Origin: JBOGXB01 sp050694215
GTDB taxonomy: Bacteria; Actinomycetota; CADDZG01; WHSQ01
Reading direction: 5' to 3'
Assembly (NCBI GenBank): GCA_050694215.1
Contig: JBOGXB010000011.1
Location: 1-39,510 of the forward strand
Length of the DNA: 39,510 bases
Within the stretch, counting starts at the first letter, position 1, and each line of letters opens with the position of its first letter. Below the pieces are notes generated by a model, which was not told the DNA's origin, made no database searches, and worked only from the letters and a program-made list of their open reading frames with translations. This document shows positions 23,852 through 31,599 of the stretch, piece after piece. The position numbers were made by a program, and so were the translations under genes.

Positions 23852-25423
23852 ATGGATAACGGCGTCTACGACAGGCGTTGGTGGACCCTCGCGGTTCTCA
23901 CTCTCAGCCTGGTGATGGTGGTGGTCGGCAATACGGTGATGAACGTCGCGCTGCCGACTCTCGCGCGCGAGCTGGACGCGACGTCGAGTGAGTTGCAGTG
24001 GATAGTCGACTCGTACGCACTCGTCTTCGCAGGGCTGCTGCTAACCGCCGGAGCGATAGGGGACCGCTATGGGCGCAAGGGCGCCCTGCAGGTGGGTCTC
24101 ATCATTTTCGGGGTCACCTCGGCGGTGTCCGCTTTCGCCACGTCCCCGACACAACTCGTGGCCACGCGAGCCGTGATGGGACTGGCAGCCGCGTTCGTAA
24201 TGCCGGCTACTCTGTCGATCCTGACGTGGGTCTTCCCGCCGCGCGAGCGAGGCCGGGCGATCGGCGTCTGGGCGGGCTTCGTGGGGGCCGGAGCGGCGAT
24301 AGGTCCCATCGCCGGAGGGTGGCTGCTCGAGAACTTCTGGTGGGGGTCGGTTTTCTTGCTGAACGTCCCGATCGTGCTGCTCGCTCTGGGAGCGGGGCGC
24401 GTTCTCGTGCCCAAGTCGAGTGACCCCGAACACGTCGCGCTCGATCCCACGGGCGCGGGGTTGTCCATCGTTGCGCTGAGCACCTTGGTCTATGCAGTCA
24501 TCGAGGGCCCAAACTATGGCTGGACCGACCCGCTCGTGCTTGGTTCCTTCGTCACCGCCCTCGTGTTCGGGCTCGCGTTTGTGCGATGGGAGCTCCGCTC
24601 CGATCATCCGATGCTCGACCTCAGGATGGTCGGGGACCCGCGCTTCACATTCGGAAGCGTGGCAATCACGCTCTCGTTTTTTGCGATGTTCGGCGTTTTC
24701 TTCCTTCTGACCCAGTATCTGCAGGTCGTCCTCGGTTACTCCCCGCTCGAGGCGGGGCTACGCACCCTGCCGATGGCCATCGGACTTGCGGTCACCGCTC
24801 CCACCGCGGCGCGCCTCGTGGAGCGATTCGGAACCAAGCGCATCGTCGGGACGGGTCTCTTGACCACGTCCGTCGGTCTTGTGATTGCCTCCGGGCTCGA
24901 CGCATCGTCGAGCTATGGGTACCTCGTCTTCGCTCTAATTGTGATGGCGCTCGGTATGGGCTTTACCGCGGCCCCGTCTACCGCGTCGATCATGGCGTCG
25001 ATGCCGCTGCGCAAAGCGGGAGTGGGCTCCGCCGTGAACGACACCACGCGCGAGCTGGGAGGAGCGCTCGGTGTCGCCGTGCTCGGGAGCATCGCGATCT
25101 CGAGCTACAGCTCATCGATAGAGGCCACGGCATCAAATCTTCCCTCGGGAGTGCTGTCGGCGGCGAGCAAGTCGGTCGGCGCCGCCATGCAGGTCAGCGG
25201 AGAGCTGGGGGCGTCCGGCGTGGACCTCGCGAACGCAGCGAAGACCGCGTTCGCCGATGCGATGTCGACCGCCTTCCTCATAGCGGCCGGCGTCGCGGTC
25301 CTGGCGTCCGCTCTGGTGTTTCGCTTCATGCCCCATCGCGTGGTGTCTGCGGAGCACCGCGCGCAGGAAGCTCCCGATGCACCAGGGGCTCCCGAGACCA
25401 TTCCACTGCAGGCAGAGGCCTAG
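23852..25423 (+). CDS. DHA2-family MFS multidrug exporter
   Basis: A 523-residue major facilitator with about 14 transmembrane segments, the EmrB/QacA (DHA2) type. The first helix ends NTVMNVALPTLARELDATSS. Motif A, between helices 2 and 3, is GDRYGRKGAL, and motif C in helix 5 is GFVGAGAAIGPIAGGWLL, the antiporter signature of drug-proton exchangers. A large extracellular loop (SSSIEATASNLPSGVLSAAS to LANAAKTAFADAMS) precedes the last helix, as in this subfamily. The start is ATG 23852, with GAGAGGAG upstream. It ends within a palindrome shared with the convergent azlD gene, three bases away. Confidence 0.9.
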   Translation: MDNGVYDRRWWTLAVLTLSLVMVVVGNTVMNVALPTLARELDATSSELQWIVDSYALVFAGLLLTAGAIGDRYGRKGALQVGLIIFGVTSAVSAFATSPTQLVATRAVMGLAAAFVMPATLSILTWVFPPRERGRAIGVWAGFVGAGAAIGPIAGGWLLENFWWGSVFLLNVPIVLLALGAGRVLVPKSSDPEHVALDPTGAGLSIVALSTLVYAVIEGPNYGWTDPLVLGSFVTALVFGLAFVRWELRSDHPMLDLRMVGDPRFTFGSVAITLSFFAMFGVFFLLTQYLQVVLGYSPLEAGLRTLPMAIGLAVTAPTAARLVERFGTKRIVGTGLLTTSVGLVIASGLDASSSYGYLVFALIVMALGMGFTAAPSTASIMASMPLRKAGVGSAVNDTTRELGGALGVAVLGSIAISSYSSSIEATASNLPSGVLSAASKSVGAAMQVSGELGASGVDLANAAKTAFADAMSTAFLIAAGVAVLASALVFRFMPHRVVSAEHRAQEAPDAPGAPETIPLQAEA

Positions 25424-25428
25424 GCCTC
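25415..25428. terminator. 14-base palindrome across two convergent stop codons
   Basis: GAGGCCTAGGCCTC is a perfect palindrome covering the TAG stop of the MFS gene (25421-25423) and reaching the TGA stop of azlD. With no loop it would form only a short hairpin, so a terminator role is weak; it is noted because of its position. Confidence 0.3.
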
Positions 25429-25720
25429 AGGCTAGGACGAGCGCGCTCGCCGCGTATCCGGTCATGCCGCCCGCGAGCACCCAGAATAGGGAGCGCGTGG
25501 GGGTCGCAATCAGGGCGCCGACGGCCGCCGAGAGGGTCTCCGAAGCGACGAGCTCGCCGCCCTCGATGAGCGAGATGGCGGCCAGCGACGCAAACAGGGG
25601 AGCAGGGATGCGATCGAGCACCGCCTTCACTCGCGGCGGCGGGTGCGGCATCAGCACGAGCGCGAGTGCTCGGCTCCCGTAGGTCAGCAGAGCGATTGCT
25701 GCTATCAGTCCCGGGCTCAC
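25427..25720 (-). CDS. azlD: AzlD-family branched-chain amino acid transport subunit
   Basis: A 97-residue membrane protein with three or four hydrophobic segments. It has LLTYGSRALALVLMP, then a VKAVLDRIPAPLFASLAAISLI segment typical of the AzlD family, and a C-terminal FWVLAGGMTGYAASALVLA. AzlD pairs with AzlC to export branched-chain amino acids or analogues. GTG 25720 overlaps the azlC stop in a GTGA arrangement, which fixes the start; the open frame runs much further upstream over azlC but without similarity. Confidence 0.85.
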   Translation of the reverse strand: MSPGLIAAIALLTYGSRALALVLMPHPPPRVKAVLDRIPAPLFASLAAISLIEGGELVASETLSAAVGALIATPTRSLFWVLAGGMTGYAASALVLA

Positions 25721-26358
25721 GTCTCGCCTCCGGGAAGGGCCACCGCGATGGCTGCGACGACCGCGGCAACACCCCGTCCGTCCGGCCATACAACCGCCGC
25801 GCCGGCCGTGAGTATCGCGGCAACCGCTGCCCGCACGAGGATCGAGCGCGATGAGCACGACAGCGCGGCGAGGCCGATGAACAGGACCGGGAACACGGCT
25901 TCGGCCGCCGACCGGACGCTCTCGACTGAGGCGCCGAGAAGTCCCAGCGCCGTTCCCGCCTGCCAGGCGAGATAGAAAGCCGCCCCCGAGAGAAGGAGAG
26001 TCTTCGCCGCGTCGTCCTCGGAGGCGATGGCTAGCCCCGCCGACTCGTCCGTCAGGAACCACGCGAGGCCGGCGCGCTCGATCGCCCCCCGGCGGACCCT
26101 TGGACGCAAGACGGCGCCCAATAGGAGGTTCCTGAGATTCAGGGTGACCGATCCCGCCACCAACGCTCCCGCAGTAGCACCAGCGGAAAGCAGAGCGGCG
26201 ATCGTGAACTGAACCGCCCCTGAGAAGATCAGGAGGGAGCTGAGCATCACAGCCCCTGCCCCCATTACGGGACGGGCGAGGCTTCCGTAGATCACCCCGA
26301 ACACGACGATCGCGGCCGCCGGAGGCGCCACTGCCGCGAGGAGCGTCCGCCGCTTCAT
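25717..26358 (-). CDS. azlC: AzlC-family branched-chain amino acid exporter subunit
   Basis: A 213-residue membrane protein. Motifs include FGVIYGSLARPVMGAGAVMLSSLLIFSGAVQFTIAAL (the conserved AzlC block with the SGAxQF core) and VTLNLRNLLLGAVLRP, then TDESAGLAI (the TDE signature). It forms the exporter with AzlD. ATG 26358 has GGGAG six bases upstream and the open frame continues back to 26430. It is divergent from the methyltransferase gene with a 123-base gap. Confidence 0.87.
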   Translation of the reverse strand: MKRRTLLAAVAPPAAAIVVFGVIYGSLARPVMGAGAVMLSSLLIFSGAVQFTIAALLSAGATAGALVAGSVTLNLRNLLLGAVLRPRVRRGAIERAGLAWFLTDESAGLAIASEDDAAKTLLLSGAAFYLAWQAGTALGLLGASVESVRSAAEAVFPVLFIGLAALSCSSRSILVRAAVAAILTAGAAVVWPDGRGVAAVVAAIAVALPGGET

Positions 26359-26469
26359 CGCAGCTCCCGCGTCTCGATCGGGTCGAGGAGGCGGCCCCCC
26401 GTCCGGTGTAGCCCCGAATATCAGGCGCATGAGGGGCCATGATGACGTGAAACGAGAGCGTTGCGCTCA

Positions 26470-26475
26470 TAGGCT
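26470..26475 (+). promoter_or_regulatory. -10-like TAGGCT ahead of a probable leaderless start
   Basis: TAGGCT fits the actinobacterial -10 pattern TANNNT. It ends six bases before GTG 26482, which has no Shine-Dalgarno sequence. Transcription would then start at or next to the start codon. The same spacing occurs at 37680 and 38163. Confidence 0.4.
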
Positions 26476-26481
26476 CGCCTC

Positions 26482-27237
26482 GTGCCGCAGGCCACCGACT
26501 ACGAGCGCATTGCCCCCGTCTACGACAGAGGTCGGGCGATACCACTCGAGGCCTTGGACGGATGGCGCGTTGCGCTGAGTGATTATCTGCCTCCCGCCGG
26601 CGGCGGAGCGGTCCTCGATCTCGGATCGGGCACGGGCATTTTCTCGGTCGCGCTCGCAACGTGGTTCGACTGCTGGGTCGTCGGCATGGAACCGTCCGAG
26701 GCCATGCGGAGTCGGGCGATGGGCGCCCGCTCACACGATCGTGTGGTCTATATCGGCGGGCTGGGTCAACGGATCCCTCTCGCGGCCTCATCGTGCGGAT
26801 GCGCCTGGCTGTCGACGGTTGTGCACCACATCACCGATCTGCGGGCGTGCGCACGAGAGCTGAGACGAGTGATCGCGCCCGGGGGCCGAGTTCTGGTTCG
26901 TAACGCGTTTGCAGACAGGACGACCGGTGTGACGTGGCTTCGCTACTTCCCCGAGGGTGCCAAACTCGCGCGCCGCCGGTGGCCAACCGTGCAGATGGTC
27001 GTCGAGCGGTTCTCAGCAGCGGGATTCGAGCAGGAGCGGCTCACGAGTGTCGAGCAAGTGACGGCTCCGGACATGCGGGCCTACATCGCGATGATCCAGA
27101 CGCGTGCGGACTCGAGCCTCGCCATGATCTCGGACGGGGACTTCGCACGGGGTCTGAAGGCGCTCGAGCGGGCCGCGGCGGAACCGAGTTCATCTGCACC
27201 CATCGTCGACCGCCTCGACCTGCTGGTGCTTCGGTAA
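26482..27237 (+). CDS. class I SAM-dependent methyltransferase
   Basis: A 251-residue methyltransferase of the UbiE/Methyltransf_11 kind. The opening TDYERIAPVYDRGR is the usual N-terminal helix. Motif I is VLDLGSGTGIFSVAL, which binds S-adenosylmethionine, followed by an acidic motif II (GMEPSEAM). Motif III lies around RELRRVIAPGGRVLVRNAF. The C-terminal 80 residues, likely the acceptor-binding part, are less conserved, so the acceptor cannot be named. There is no ribosome binding site before GTG 26482; a TAGGCT hexamer six bases upstream points to a leaderless message. Divergent from azlC. Confidence 0.85.
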   Translation: MPQATDYERIAPVYDRGRAIPLEALDGWRVALSDYLPPAGGGAVLDLGSGTGIFSVALATWFDCWVVGMEPSEAMRSRAMGARSHDRVVYIGGLGQRIPLAASSCGCAWLSTVVHHITDLRACARELRRVIAPGGRVLVRNAFADRTTGVTWLRYFPEGAKLARRRWPTVQMVVERFSAAGFEQERLTSVEQVTAPDMRAYIAMIQTRADSSLAMISDGDFARGLKALERAAAEPSSSAPIVDRLDLLVLR

Positions 27238-27260
27238 CGGGTCCTCGTCCCCGGAAGACG

Positions 27261-27464
27261 CTATGAGGGGGCCCTGCGCTCGTTACCGGAGTCGGACTGA
27301 TATCGCGGCCTCCAGTGACGCTTGTGGTGAGACGCGGCCAGCAGCGAGTCCTCCAGCGATTTCGGATGCATCGTGAACTTCGGGTGGTCTCGGGCGATGT
27401 GGTCGTCCAGCTCGGACGCGAAGCGGAAGCGAAGCTCACAGAACGAGCACTGGAAGCCGCTCAC
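27261..27464 (-). CDS. small C2H2 zinc-finger protein
   Basis: A 67-residue protein built on one zinc finger of the C2H2 form: FQCSFCELRFRFASELDDHIARDHP gives C6-x2-C9-x12-H22-x4-H27, with a phenylalanine and leucine in the hydrophobic core positions. After it is a basic tail (ASHHKRHWRPRYQ). Classical C2H2 fingers are rare in bacteria; the best known are the Ros/MucR regulators, but those have a different spacing (Cx2Cx9Hx3-4H). The start is GTG 27464, because AAGGAG lies six bases upstream; the frame is open to 27500. It follows the CPBP protease gene on the same strand. The role is unknown; DNA, RNA or protein binding are all possible. Confidence 0.72.
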   Translation of the reverse strand: MSGFQCSFCELRFRFASELDDHIARDHPKFTMHPKSLEDSLLAASHHKRHWRPRYQSDSGNERRAPS

Positions 27465-27547
27465 CCAAAACTCCTTCCCGCAATAGCTACGCCCCAGCAT
27501 CGCGCAACGCGCCGGTAAGTGGAACCCGGCCCCCGTAAGCGACTCGC

Positions 27548-28312
27548 TCAGCGGTTAACCGAGTAGACGACCAGGATGCTTGCGAGGTTGTTCAGCGAGT
27601 GCAATGCCATTGCCGGATAGAGGCTCCCGTACCGCTCGACGATCCACGCGAGGAAGATGCCGAACACGAACAGCGAGGGGATGAGAGCGGGAACGAGGTG
27701 CGCGATGGCGAAGACGGCGGCGGTCACGACGATCGCGAAGGCCCGGCTCCTTCTCTTGCGGAGAAAGCGATAGAGCAGGCCGCGGAAAAGGAACTCCTCG
27801 ACGATGGGGGCAAGAACGACTCCCGCCAGGATCAGCCACAGCAGGTCCGGGACCGCGACAGACGTCTCCTGCCCGAGTATCTGTTCCTGCGCCGTCGGCA
27901 CGTCGGAGGACAGCGCGCTCACTGCCAGCACGATTACGGCATTGATCATCATCACCGCGAACGTCAGCGGGAGCATCATCAGGAGCGTCCATCCCCGTAC
28001 CTTGACCAACCCAACGTCTTCCTTGGATGCGTGGCGGCGCCGCAGCGCGAAGAACCACCCGCACAAGGCGAAGGAGCCGTAGATAACGATTGAGAAGAGC
28101 CCCAGTTGGGCGCTGGTGGACAGCTCCACGTCGACCCAGAGCAGATAGATGAACAGGGGAGTGCTCAACAACGCGCTGAGAAGCCCACCGCAGAAGAAGG
28201 CGAGGAAGACGTCCCGACCACTCCACGGCACCCTTCCGGCGGGGGTCGAGGCAGGCTCCGCCGGAGTGATGGAGGGTGGTCGGGGTGGGTCGGTCACGTG
28301 CTCCCGGGACAT
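27548..28312 (-). CDS. CPBP family intramembrane glutamic endopeptidase
   Basis: A 254-residue membrane protein of the CAAX protease/bacteriocin-processing (CPBP, Abi) family, related to yeast Rce1. After a proline-rich cytosolic tail of about 30 residues there are seven or eight hydrophobic segments. The catalytic motifs are APIVEEFLFRGLLYRFL (EExxxR), then VFAIAHLVPALIPSLFVFG with a conserved His, and MALHSLNNLASI with the second His. Substrates are unknown. The ATG at 28312 is one start; GTG 28297, just after GGGAG, is another plausible one. It follows the AlkA-like gene by 34 bases on the same strand and may be in its operon. Confidence 0.88.
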   Translation of the reverse strand: MSREHVTDPPRPPSITPAEPASTPAGRVPWSGRDVFLAFFCGGLLSALLSTPLFIYLLWVDVELSTSAQLGLFSIVIYGSFALCGWFFALRRRHASKEDVGLVKVRGWTLLMMLPLTFAVMMINAVIVLAVSALSSDVPTAQEQILGQETSVAVPDLLWLILAGVVLAPIVEEFLFRGLLYRFLRKRRSRAFAIVVTAAVFAIAHLVPALIPSLFVFGIFLAWIVERYGSLYPAMALHSLNNLASILVVYSVNR

Positions 28313-28346
28313 GGCCCAGTTCTACACAATCCGTCGGCTTTGTCGT

Positions 28347-29243
28347 TCAGATGCTCTCGATCGAGCGTACGGGTCTCTTGATGTGGTAGCTCGGAGGGTG
28401 ACGGCCCCCGATCTCGATCAAGCGGAGAGCTCGTCCCCGGTGCCCGCGATAAGGCTCGAGCAGCTCGAGCATTCGTTCATCACTCCCGCGCGGCTCGCCC
28501 GCGAGCGCCCACGTTGCCATGTGAGGGATGTGGAAATCGCCGACGATGACCGCGTCCGGATCCCCGTACGCGAGGCGCGTGACGTGGCCGATCGTCCAGG
28601 GGCCGACTCCGGGAAGGGCGAGCAGTCGCCGAGTCGCCTCCTCTTTCGTCATCGCCAGCGTCTCCTCGAGCCTGGAGGCATACGAGCACGCGTGGCTGAG
28701 TATCTGGGCGCGTCGCCTCTCTATGCCGAAGCGGTGGAGCTCGTAGTAGGGGAGGGACGCCAGCAGCTCCGGTGCTGGTGGGAGTTTGAGCCCCAACGGG
28801 CCGGGGGCCGGTTCTCCCAGGGTGATCAGCAGCCTCAGGTAGGAACGTCTGGCGTCTTGGCTCGTGACCTTTTGCCCGATGATTGTTGGGATGAGTGCCT
28901 CGACGACCGCGTTGGACCGAGTCAGGCGAAGGCCGGGACGGCTGCGGTGCATCTCGCGCAGGACGGGGTGACCGGGGCGGAACCCTCTCGGGTCGTCCCT
29001 CTCACCGAGAAGGTCTGGAAGCGTGGCGAGGGTCCACTCCGCGCCCGGCCCCCACGCCCGCGCCTCGACGGCCCCGCCGAGGAAGGTAAGGCCCATCGCT
29101 GCAGGCCCGTGGGGGGTGCGCACGGCTCGATGAGCTTCGTTCGTAGAGAGCCTCACGCTTGGATCCCGGGTCCCGTGGCGGAGTGGCGACAGCGTGAGCC
29201 TCAGATCGAGGGGCAGAGAGAGCCGGAGGGTTCGAGTGTGCAT
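28347..29243 (-). CDS. AlkA-like DNA-3-methyladenine glycosylase (HhH-GPD)
   Basis: A 298-residue base-excision enzyme. The N-terminal third is the AlkA_N-type region. The helix-hairpin-helix with catalytic Asp is LLALPGVGPWTIGHVTRLAYGD, followed by VIVGDFHIP, where the aspartate is catalytic. Before it is the family block ALIPTIIGQKVTSQDA, with YYELHRFGIERRRAQILSH. It removes alkylated purines from DNA. ATG 29243 has a poorly spaced GAGAGG; a TAACTT hexamer (minus strand, plus positions 29251-29256) seven bases upstream suggests a leaderless start. Probably first gene of a leftward run with the CPBP protease and the zinc-finger protein. It is unrelated in family to the AlkZ-like gene at 13705. 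Confidence 0.88.
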   Translation of the reverse strand: MHTRTLRLSLPLDLRLTLSPLRHGTRDPSVRLSTNEAHRAVRTPHGPAAMGLTFLGGAVEARAWGPGAEWTLATLPDLLGERDDPRGFRPGHPVLREMHRSRPGLRLTRSNAVVEALIPTIIGQKVTSQDARRSYLRLLITLGEPAPGPLGLKLPPAPELLASLPYYELHRFGIERRRAQILSHACSYASRLEETLAMTKEEATRRLLALPGVGPWTIGHVTRLAYGDPDAVIVGDFHIPHMATWALAGEPRGSDERMLELLEPYRGHRGRALRLIEIGGRHPPSYHIKRPVRSIESI

Positions 29244-29566
29244 CCCTCTCAAGTTATAGCCCCGACGCCGCGGACACCCGGAGTTCAATAACCCGATCCA
29301 AGCCACAGCGACACCTGCGATTGGAAGCGGCGAAGGGAGCCCCTTACGGACTCCCTTCGCACTGCGTTGCTCCCCTTCGCCTGCGGGCAAGCCCTCTTAG
29401 TGACGTAGTTGGCGTCGGCGGGTTCCTCCCCGCACGTGGAAGGCTAGCCATGCAACGACATCTTGGATAGAGGGAACGCCTACGCTTTTTCCACTAGACG
29501 ACCCGCCACTTACAACCGAACTGTCCTTAATCTGTCGTTCAGGATGGGAACGGACACTGAACACTG
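29244..29566. other. 323-base divergent intergenic region
   Basis: No gene is seen. It separates the leftward AlkA-like gene from the rightward response regulator gene. It contains a perfect 10-base hairpin (29330-29360), a smaller GCGGG/CCCGC stem near 29418-29435, and AT-richer sequence at 29470-29560 that probably holds the promoter of the two-component operon. I recognise no riboswitch or RNA gene. Confidence 0.5.
29330..29360. other. 10-bp perfect hairpin
   Basis: GCGAAGGGAG (29330-29339) pairs with CTCCCTTCGC (29351-29360) around an 11-base loop. It is 87 bases upstream of the AlkA-like start. In that place it is not an obvious terminator of either divergent gene, so it may be a leader element, a terminator of an unseen small RNA, or an operator. 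Confidence 0.4.
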
Positions 29567-30244
29567 ATGGCTACGCGAGTCCTGGTGGTCGACGACGAGC
29601 CTCCGGTCAGGGATGCGCTCGAGCGCGCCTTGTCACTCGAGGGCTACCAGGTGGAGCTCGCAGCCGACGGGCTCGAGGCCCTGAAGCAGGTCGCCGCCGA
29701 GGAGCCCGACGTCATCTTGCTGGACGTGCTCATGCCCGGGCTCGATGGCCTCGAGACTTGCCGGAGGCTCCGAGCCGAAGGCTACGCACTACCGGTGCTG
29801 ATGCTCACGGCGCGGGATGCAATCTTGGATCGGGTGGACGGGCTGGATGCCGGCGCCGACGACTACCTTGTCAAACCCTTTGCGCTCGAGGAGCTGCTTG
29901 CGAGGCTGCGCGCCCTGATGCGCCGGGCGAGCTTCGAGGAGGCCGACGTGCTCCGCTTCTCGGATCTGGTCCTCGACATCGGTGCGCACGAGGCGCGTAG
30001 GGGGGACCGGGTCATCGCCCTCACGCGAACGGAGTTCTTGCTGCTCGAGCTCTTCATTCGAAACCCCAAGCAGGTGCTGACGCGTTCCGTCATCTTCGAT
30101 CGCGTATGGGGATACGACTTTGGGCCGACGTCGAACTCGCTGGAGGTCTACGTGGGCTACCTGCGCAGGAAGACCGAGGCCGGGGGCGAGCCTCGCCTGA
30201 TCCACACCATGCGCGGAGTCGGCTACGTGCTGAGGGAACAGTGA
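29567..30244 (+). CDS. OmpR-family response regulator (MprA-like)
   Basis: A 225-residue regulator. The receiver domain has the acidic pair VVDDEPP (D9, D10), phosphoacceptor D53 in VILLDVLMPGLDG, TAR near 82, and the LVKPFALEELLARL lysine. The C-terminal winged helix has ALTRTEFLLLELFIRNPKQVLTR and TSNSLEVYVGYLRRKTE, ending IHTMRGVGYVLRE. It binds promoter DNA when phosphorylated by the kinase encoded next. Similarity to MprA/TcrA of actinobacterial envelope-stress systems is clear but does not prove the same stimulus. Its stop overlaps the kinase start (GTGA). Confidence 0.92.
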   Translation: MATRVLVVDDEPPVRDALERALSLEGYQVELAADGLEALKQVAAEEPDVILLDVLMPGLDGLETCRRLRAEGYALPVLMLTARDAILDRVDGLDAGADDYLVKPFALEELLARLRALMRRASFEEADVLRFSDLVLDIGAHEARRGDRVIALTRTEFLLLELFIRNPKQVLTRSVIFDRVWGYDFGPTSNSLEVYVGYLRRKTEAGGEPRLIHTMRGVGYVLREQ

Positions 30245-31599
30245 AGCTAGGGCTCGCTCGTCCCATCAGCTTCAGAGCTCGCGTGACCGTCTTGGCCGCG
30301 GCAGCAGTTGCTCTTGCGGTTGCAGTCGCGTCCATGGGCATCTTCTTGATCGTGCGCTCGGTGCTGAGGGGGCAAGTGGACGAGGAGCTGATCAGGCTGG
30401 GGAAGGGGGTAGTGACGGAAGGGCCGGGATTCTCGCTCGAAATCGAGCTGCCAAGGGAGCCCCTCGGGGGCGCCCGCGGATACGTCGAGGTGATCGACGT
30501 ACTGACTCCCGCAGGAGCCGCCACGAGCACAGCGGCCGCGCGGAACATGATCGTCGACACCAATCGGGATATCGCCGTTGCCTCGGGCGCGGCGAGCTCC
30601 TACTTCCAGGACCTCACCGTGCGTGGGACACATTTGCGTGTCCTCACTCAGGACGTTGGTCCCGGTGTAGCGGTGCAGGTGGCGCGCCCGTTGGAGGAGA
30701 TCGATCTGGTGTTGGGGAGACTGGCCTTCTTCCTGGTCGTCCTGGCTCTTTGTGGGATAGCTGTCGCGGCGATGCTTGGAGGTGTCGTCGCCCGAGGCGC
30801 GCTCGCACCCGTGCGGTCACTCACCAGAACGGCCGAGCACGTGACCACGACGAGTGACCTCACCAAGAGGATCAAGGTCCAGGGTGGTGACGAGCTTGCG
30901 AGCCTCGCGGCGAGCTTCAACTCGATGCTGGAAGCACTCGAGGTCTCCATCGGCAAGCAGCGTCAGCTGGTAGCCGATGCCTCACACGAGTTGCGGACTC
31001 CGCTTACGAGCATCAGGACGAACATCGAGGTTCTTCAGAGGAGCGAGGAGCTCTCCGACGAGGAGCGACAGCGTCTCCTTCCCGACATCGTCGCGCAGGT
31101 CGAAGAGCTGACGGTGCTGATCGGCGATCTCGTCGAGCTGTCTCGAGGGACCGAGCCTCCCGCGGAGGTCGAGGAGATTCGCCTCGACCTCATAGTCCGG
31201 GAAGCGGTCGACCGCGCGCAACGACATGCGCCCGACGTCGTCTTCGAGCTCGACCTTCGGGAGTCGGTAGTGCAGGGGGTTCCCTCTCGGGTCGTGAGGG
31301 CGGTTGCCAATCTCCTCGACAACGCCATCAAGTGGAACCCCGACGGCAAGCCGATCGAGGTCACGGTCGATGGGGGCGAGGTCACAGTGAGGGACCATGG
31401 TCCGGGGGTCTCGGAGCAAGACCTCCCCTACATATTCGATCGCTTCTACCGGTCCGCCGCTGCGCGCGGAAGGCCCGGCTCGGGACTAGGTCTGGCGATC
31501 GTTCGGCAGGTAGCGGAATCCCATGGGGGAGACGTAGCTGTGGAGGACGCAGAGGAGGGCGGTGCGCGGTTCCGGCTCAGGTTGGAGCGGGCCGCGTGA
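30241..31599 (+). CDS. sensor histidine kinase (MprB-like)
   Basis: A 452-residue membrane kinase. The first transmembrane helix (VTVLAAAAVALAVAVASMGIFLIV) lies near residues 16-40. An extracytoplasmic sensor of about 120 residues follows, then a second helix (LAFFLVVLALCGIAVAAMLGG). Next are a HAMP domain (PVRSLTRTAEHVTTTSDLTKRI), the dimerisation helix with phosphoacceptor H249 in ADASHELRTPLTSIRTN, and the ATPase domain with N box (NLLDNAIKWNP), G1 (VRDHGPGVSEQDL), F box (IFDRFYRS) and G2 (RPGSGLGLAIV). GTG 30241 overlaps the regulator stop. Its own stop overlaps the lipoprotein peptidase start, so sensor and peptidase are made together. Confidence 0.92.
   Translation: MKLGLARPISFRARVTVLAAAAVALAVAVASMGIFLIVRSVLRGQVDEELIRLGKGVVTEGPGFSLEIELPREPLGGARGYVEVIDVLTPAGAATSTAAARNMIVDTNRDIAVASGAASSYFQDLTVRGTHLRVLTQDVGPGVAVQVARPLEEIDLVLGRLAFFLVVLALCGIAVAAMLGGVVARGALAPVRSLTRTAEHVTTTSDLTKRIKVQGGDELASLAASFNSMLEALEVSIGKQRQLVADASHELRTPLTSIRTNIEVLQRSEELSDEERQRLLPDIVAQVEELTVLIGDLVELSRGTEPPAEVEEIRLDLIVREAVDRAQRHAPDVVFELDLRESVVQGVPSRVVRAVANLLDNAIKWNPDGKPIEVTVDGGEVTVRDHGPGVSEQDLPYIFDRFYRSAAARGRPGSGLGLAIVRQVAESHGGDVAVEDAEEGGARFRLRLERAA

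Noticed and set aside
27261..27500. A Ros/MucR-type zinc-finger regulator
   Set aside because: The spacing Cx2Cx12Hx4H and the small size do not match Ros/MucR (Cx2Cx9H), so only a general C2H2 call is made.
28149..29291. A 380-codon plus-strand frame opposite the AlkA-like gene
   Set aside because: The minus strand encodes a full HhH-GPD glycosylase; the plus frame has no similarity and odd composition.
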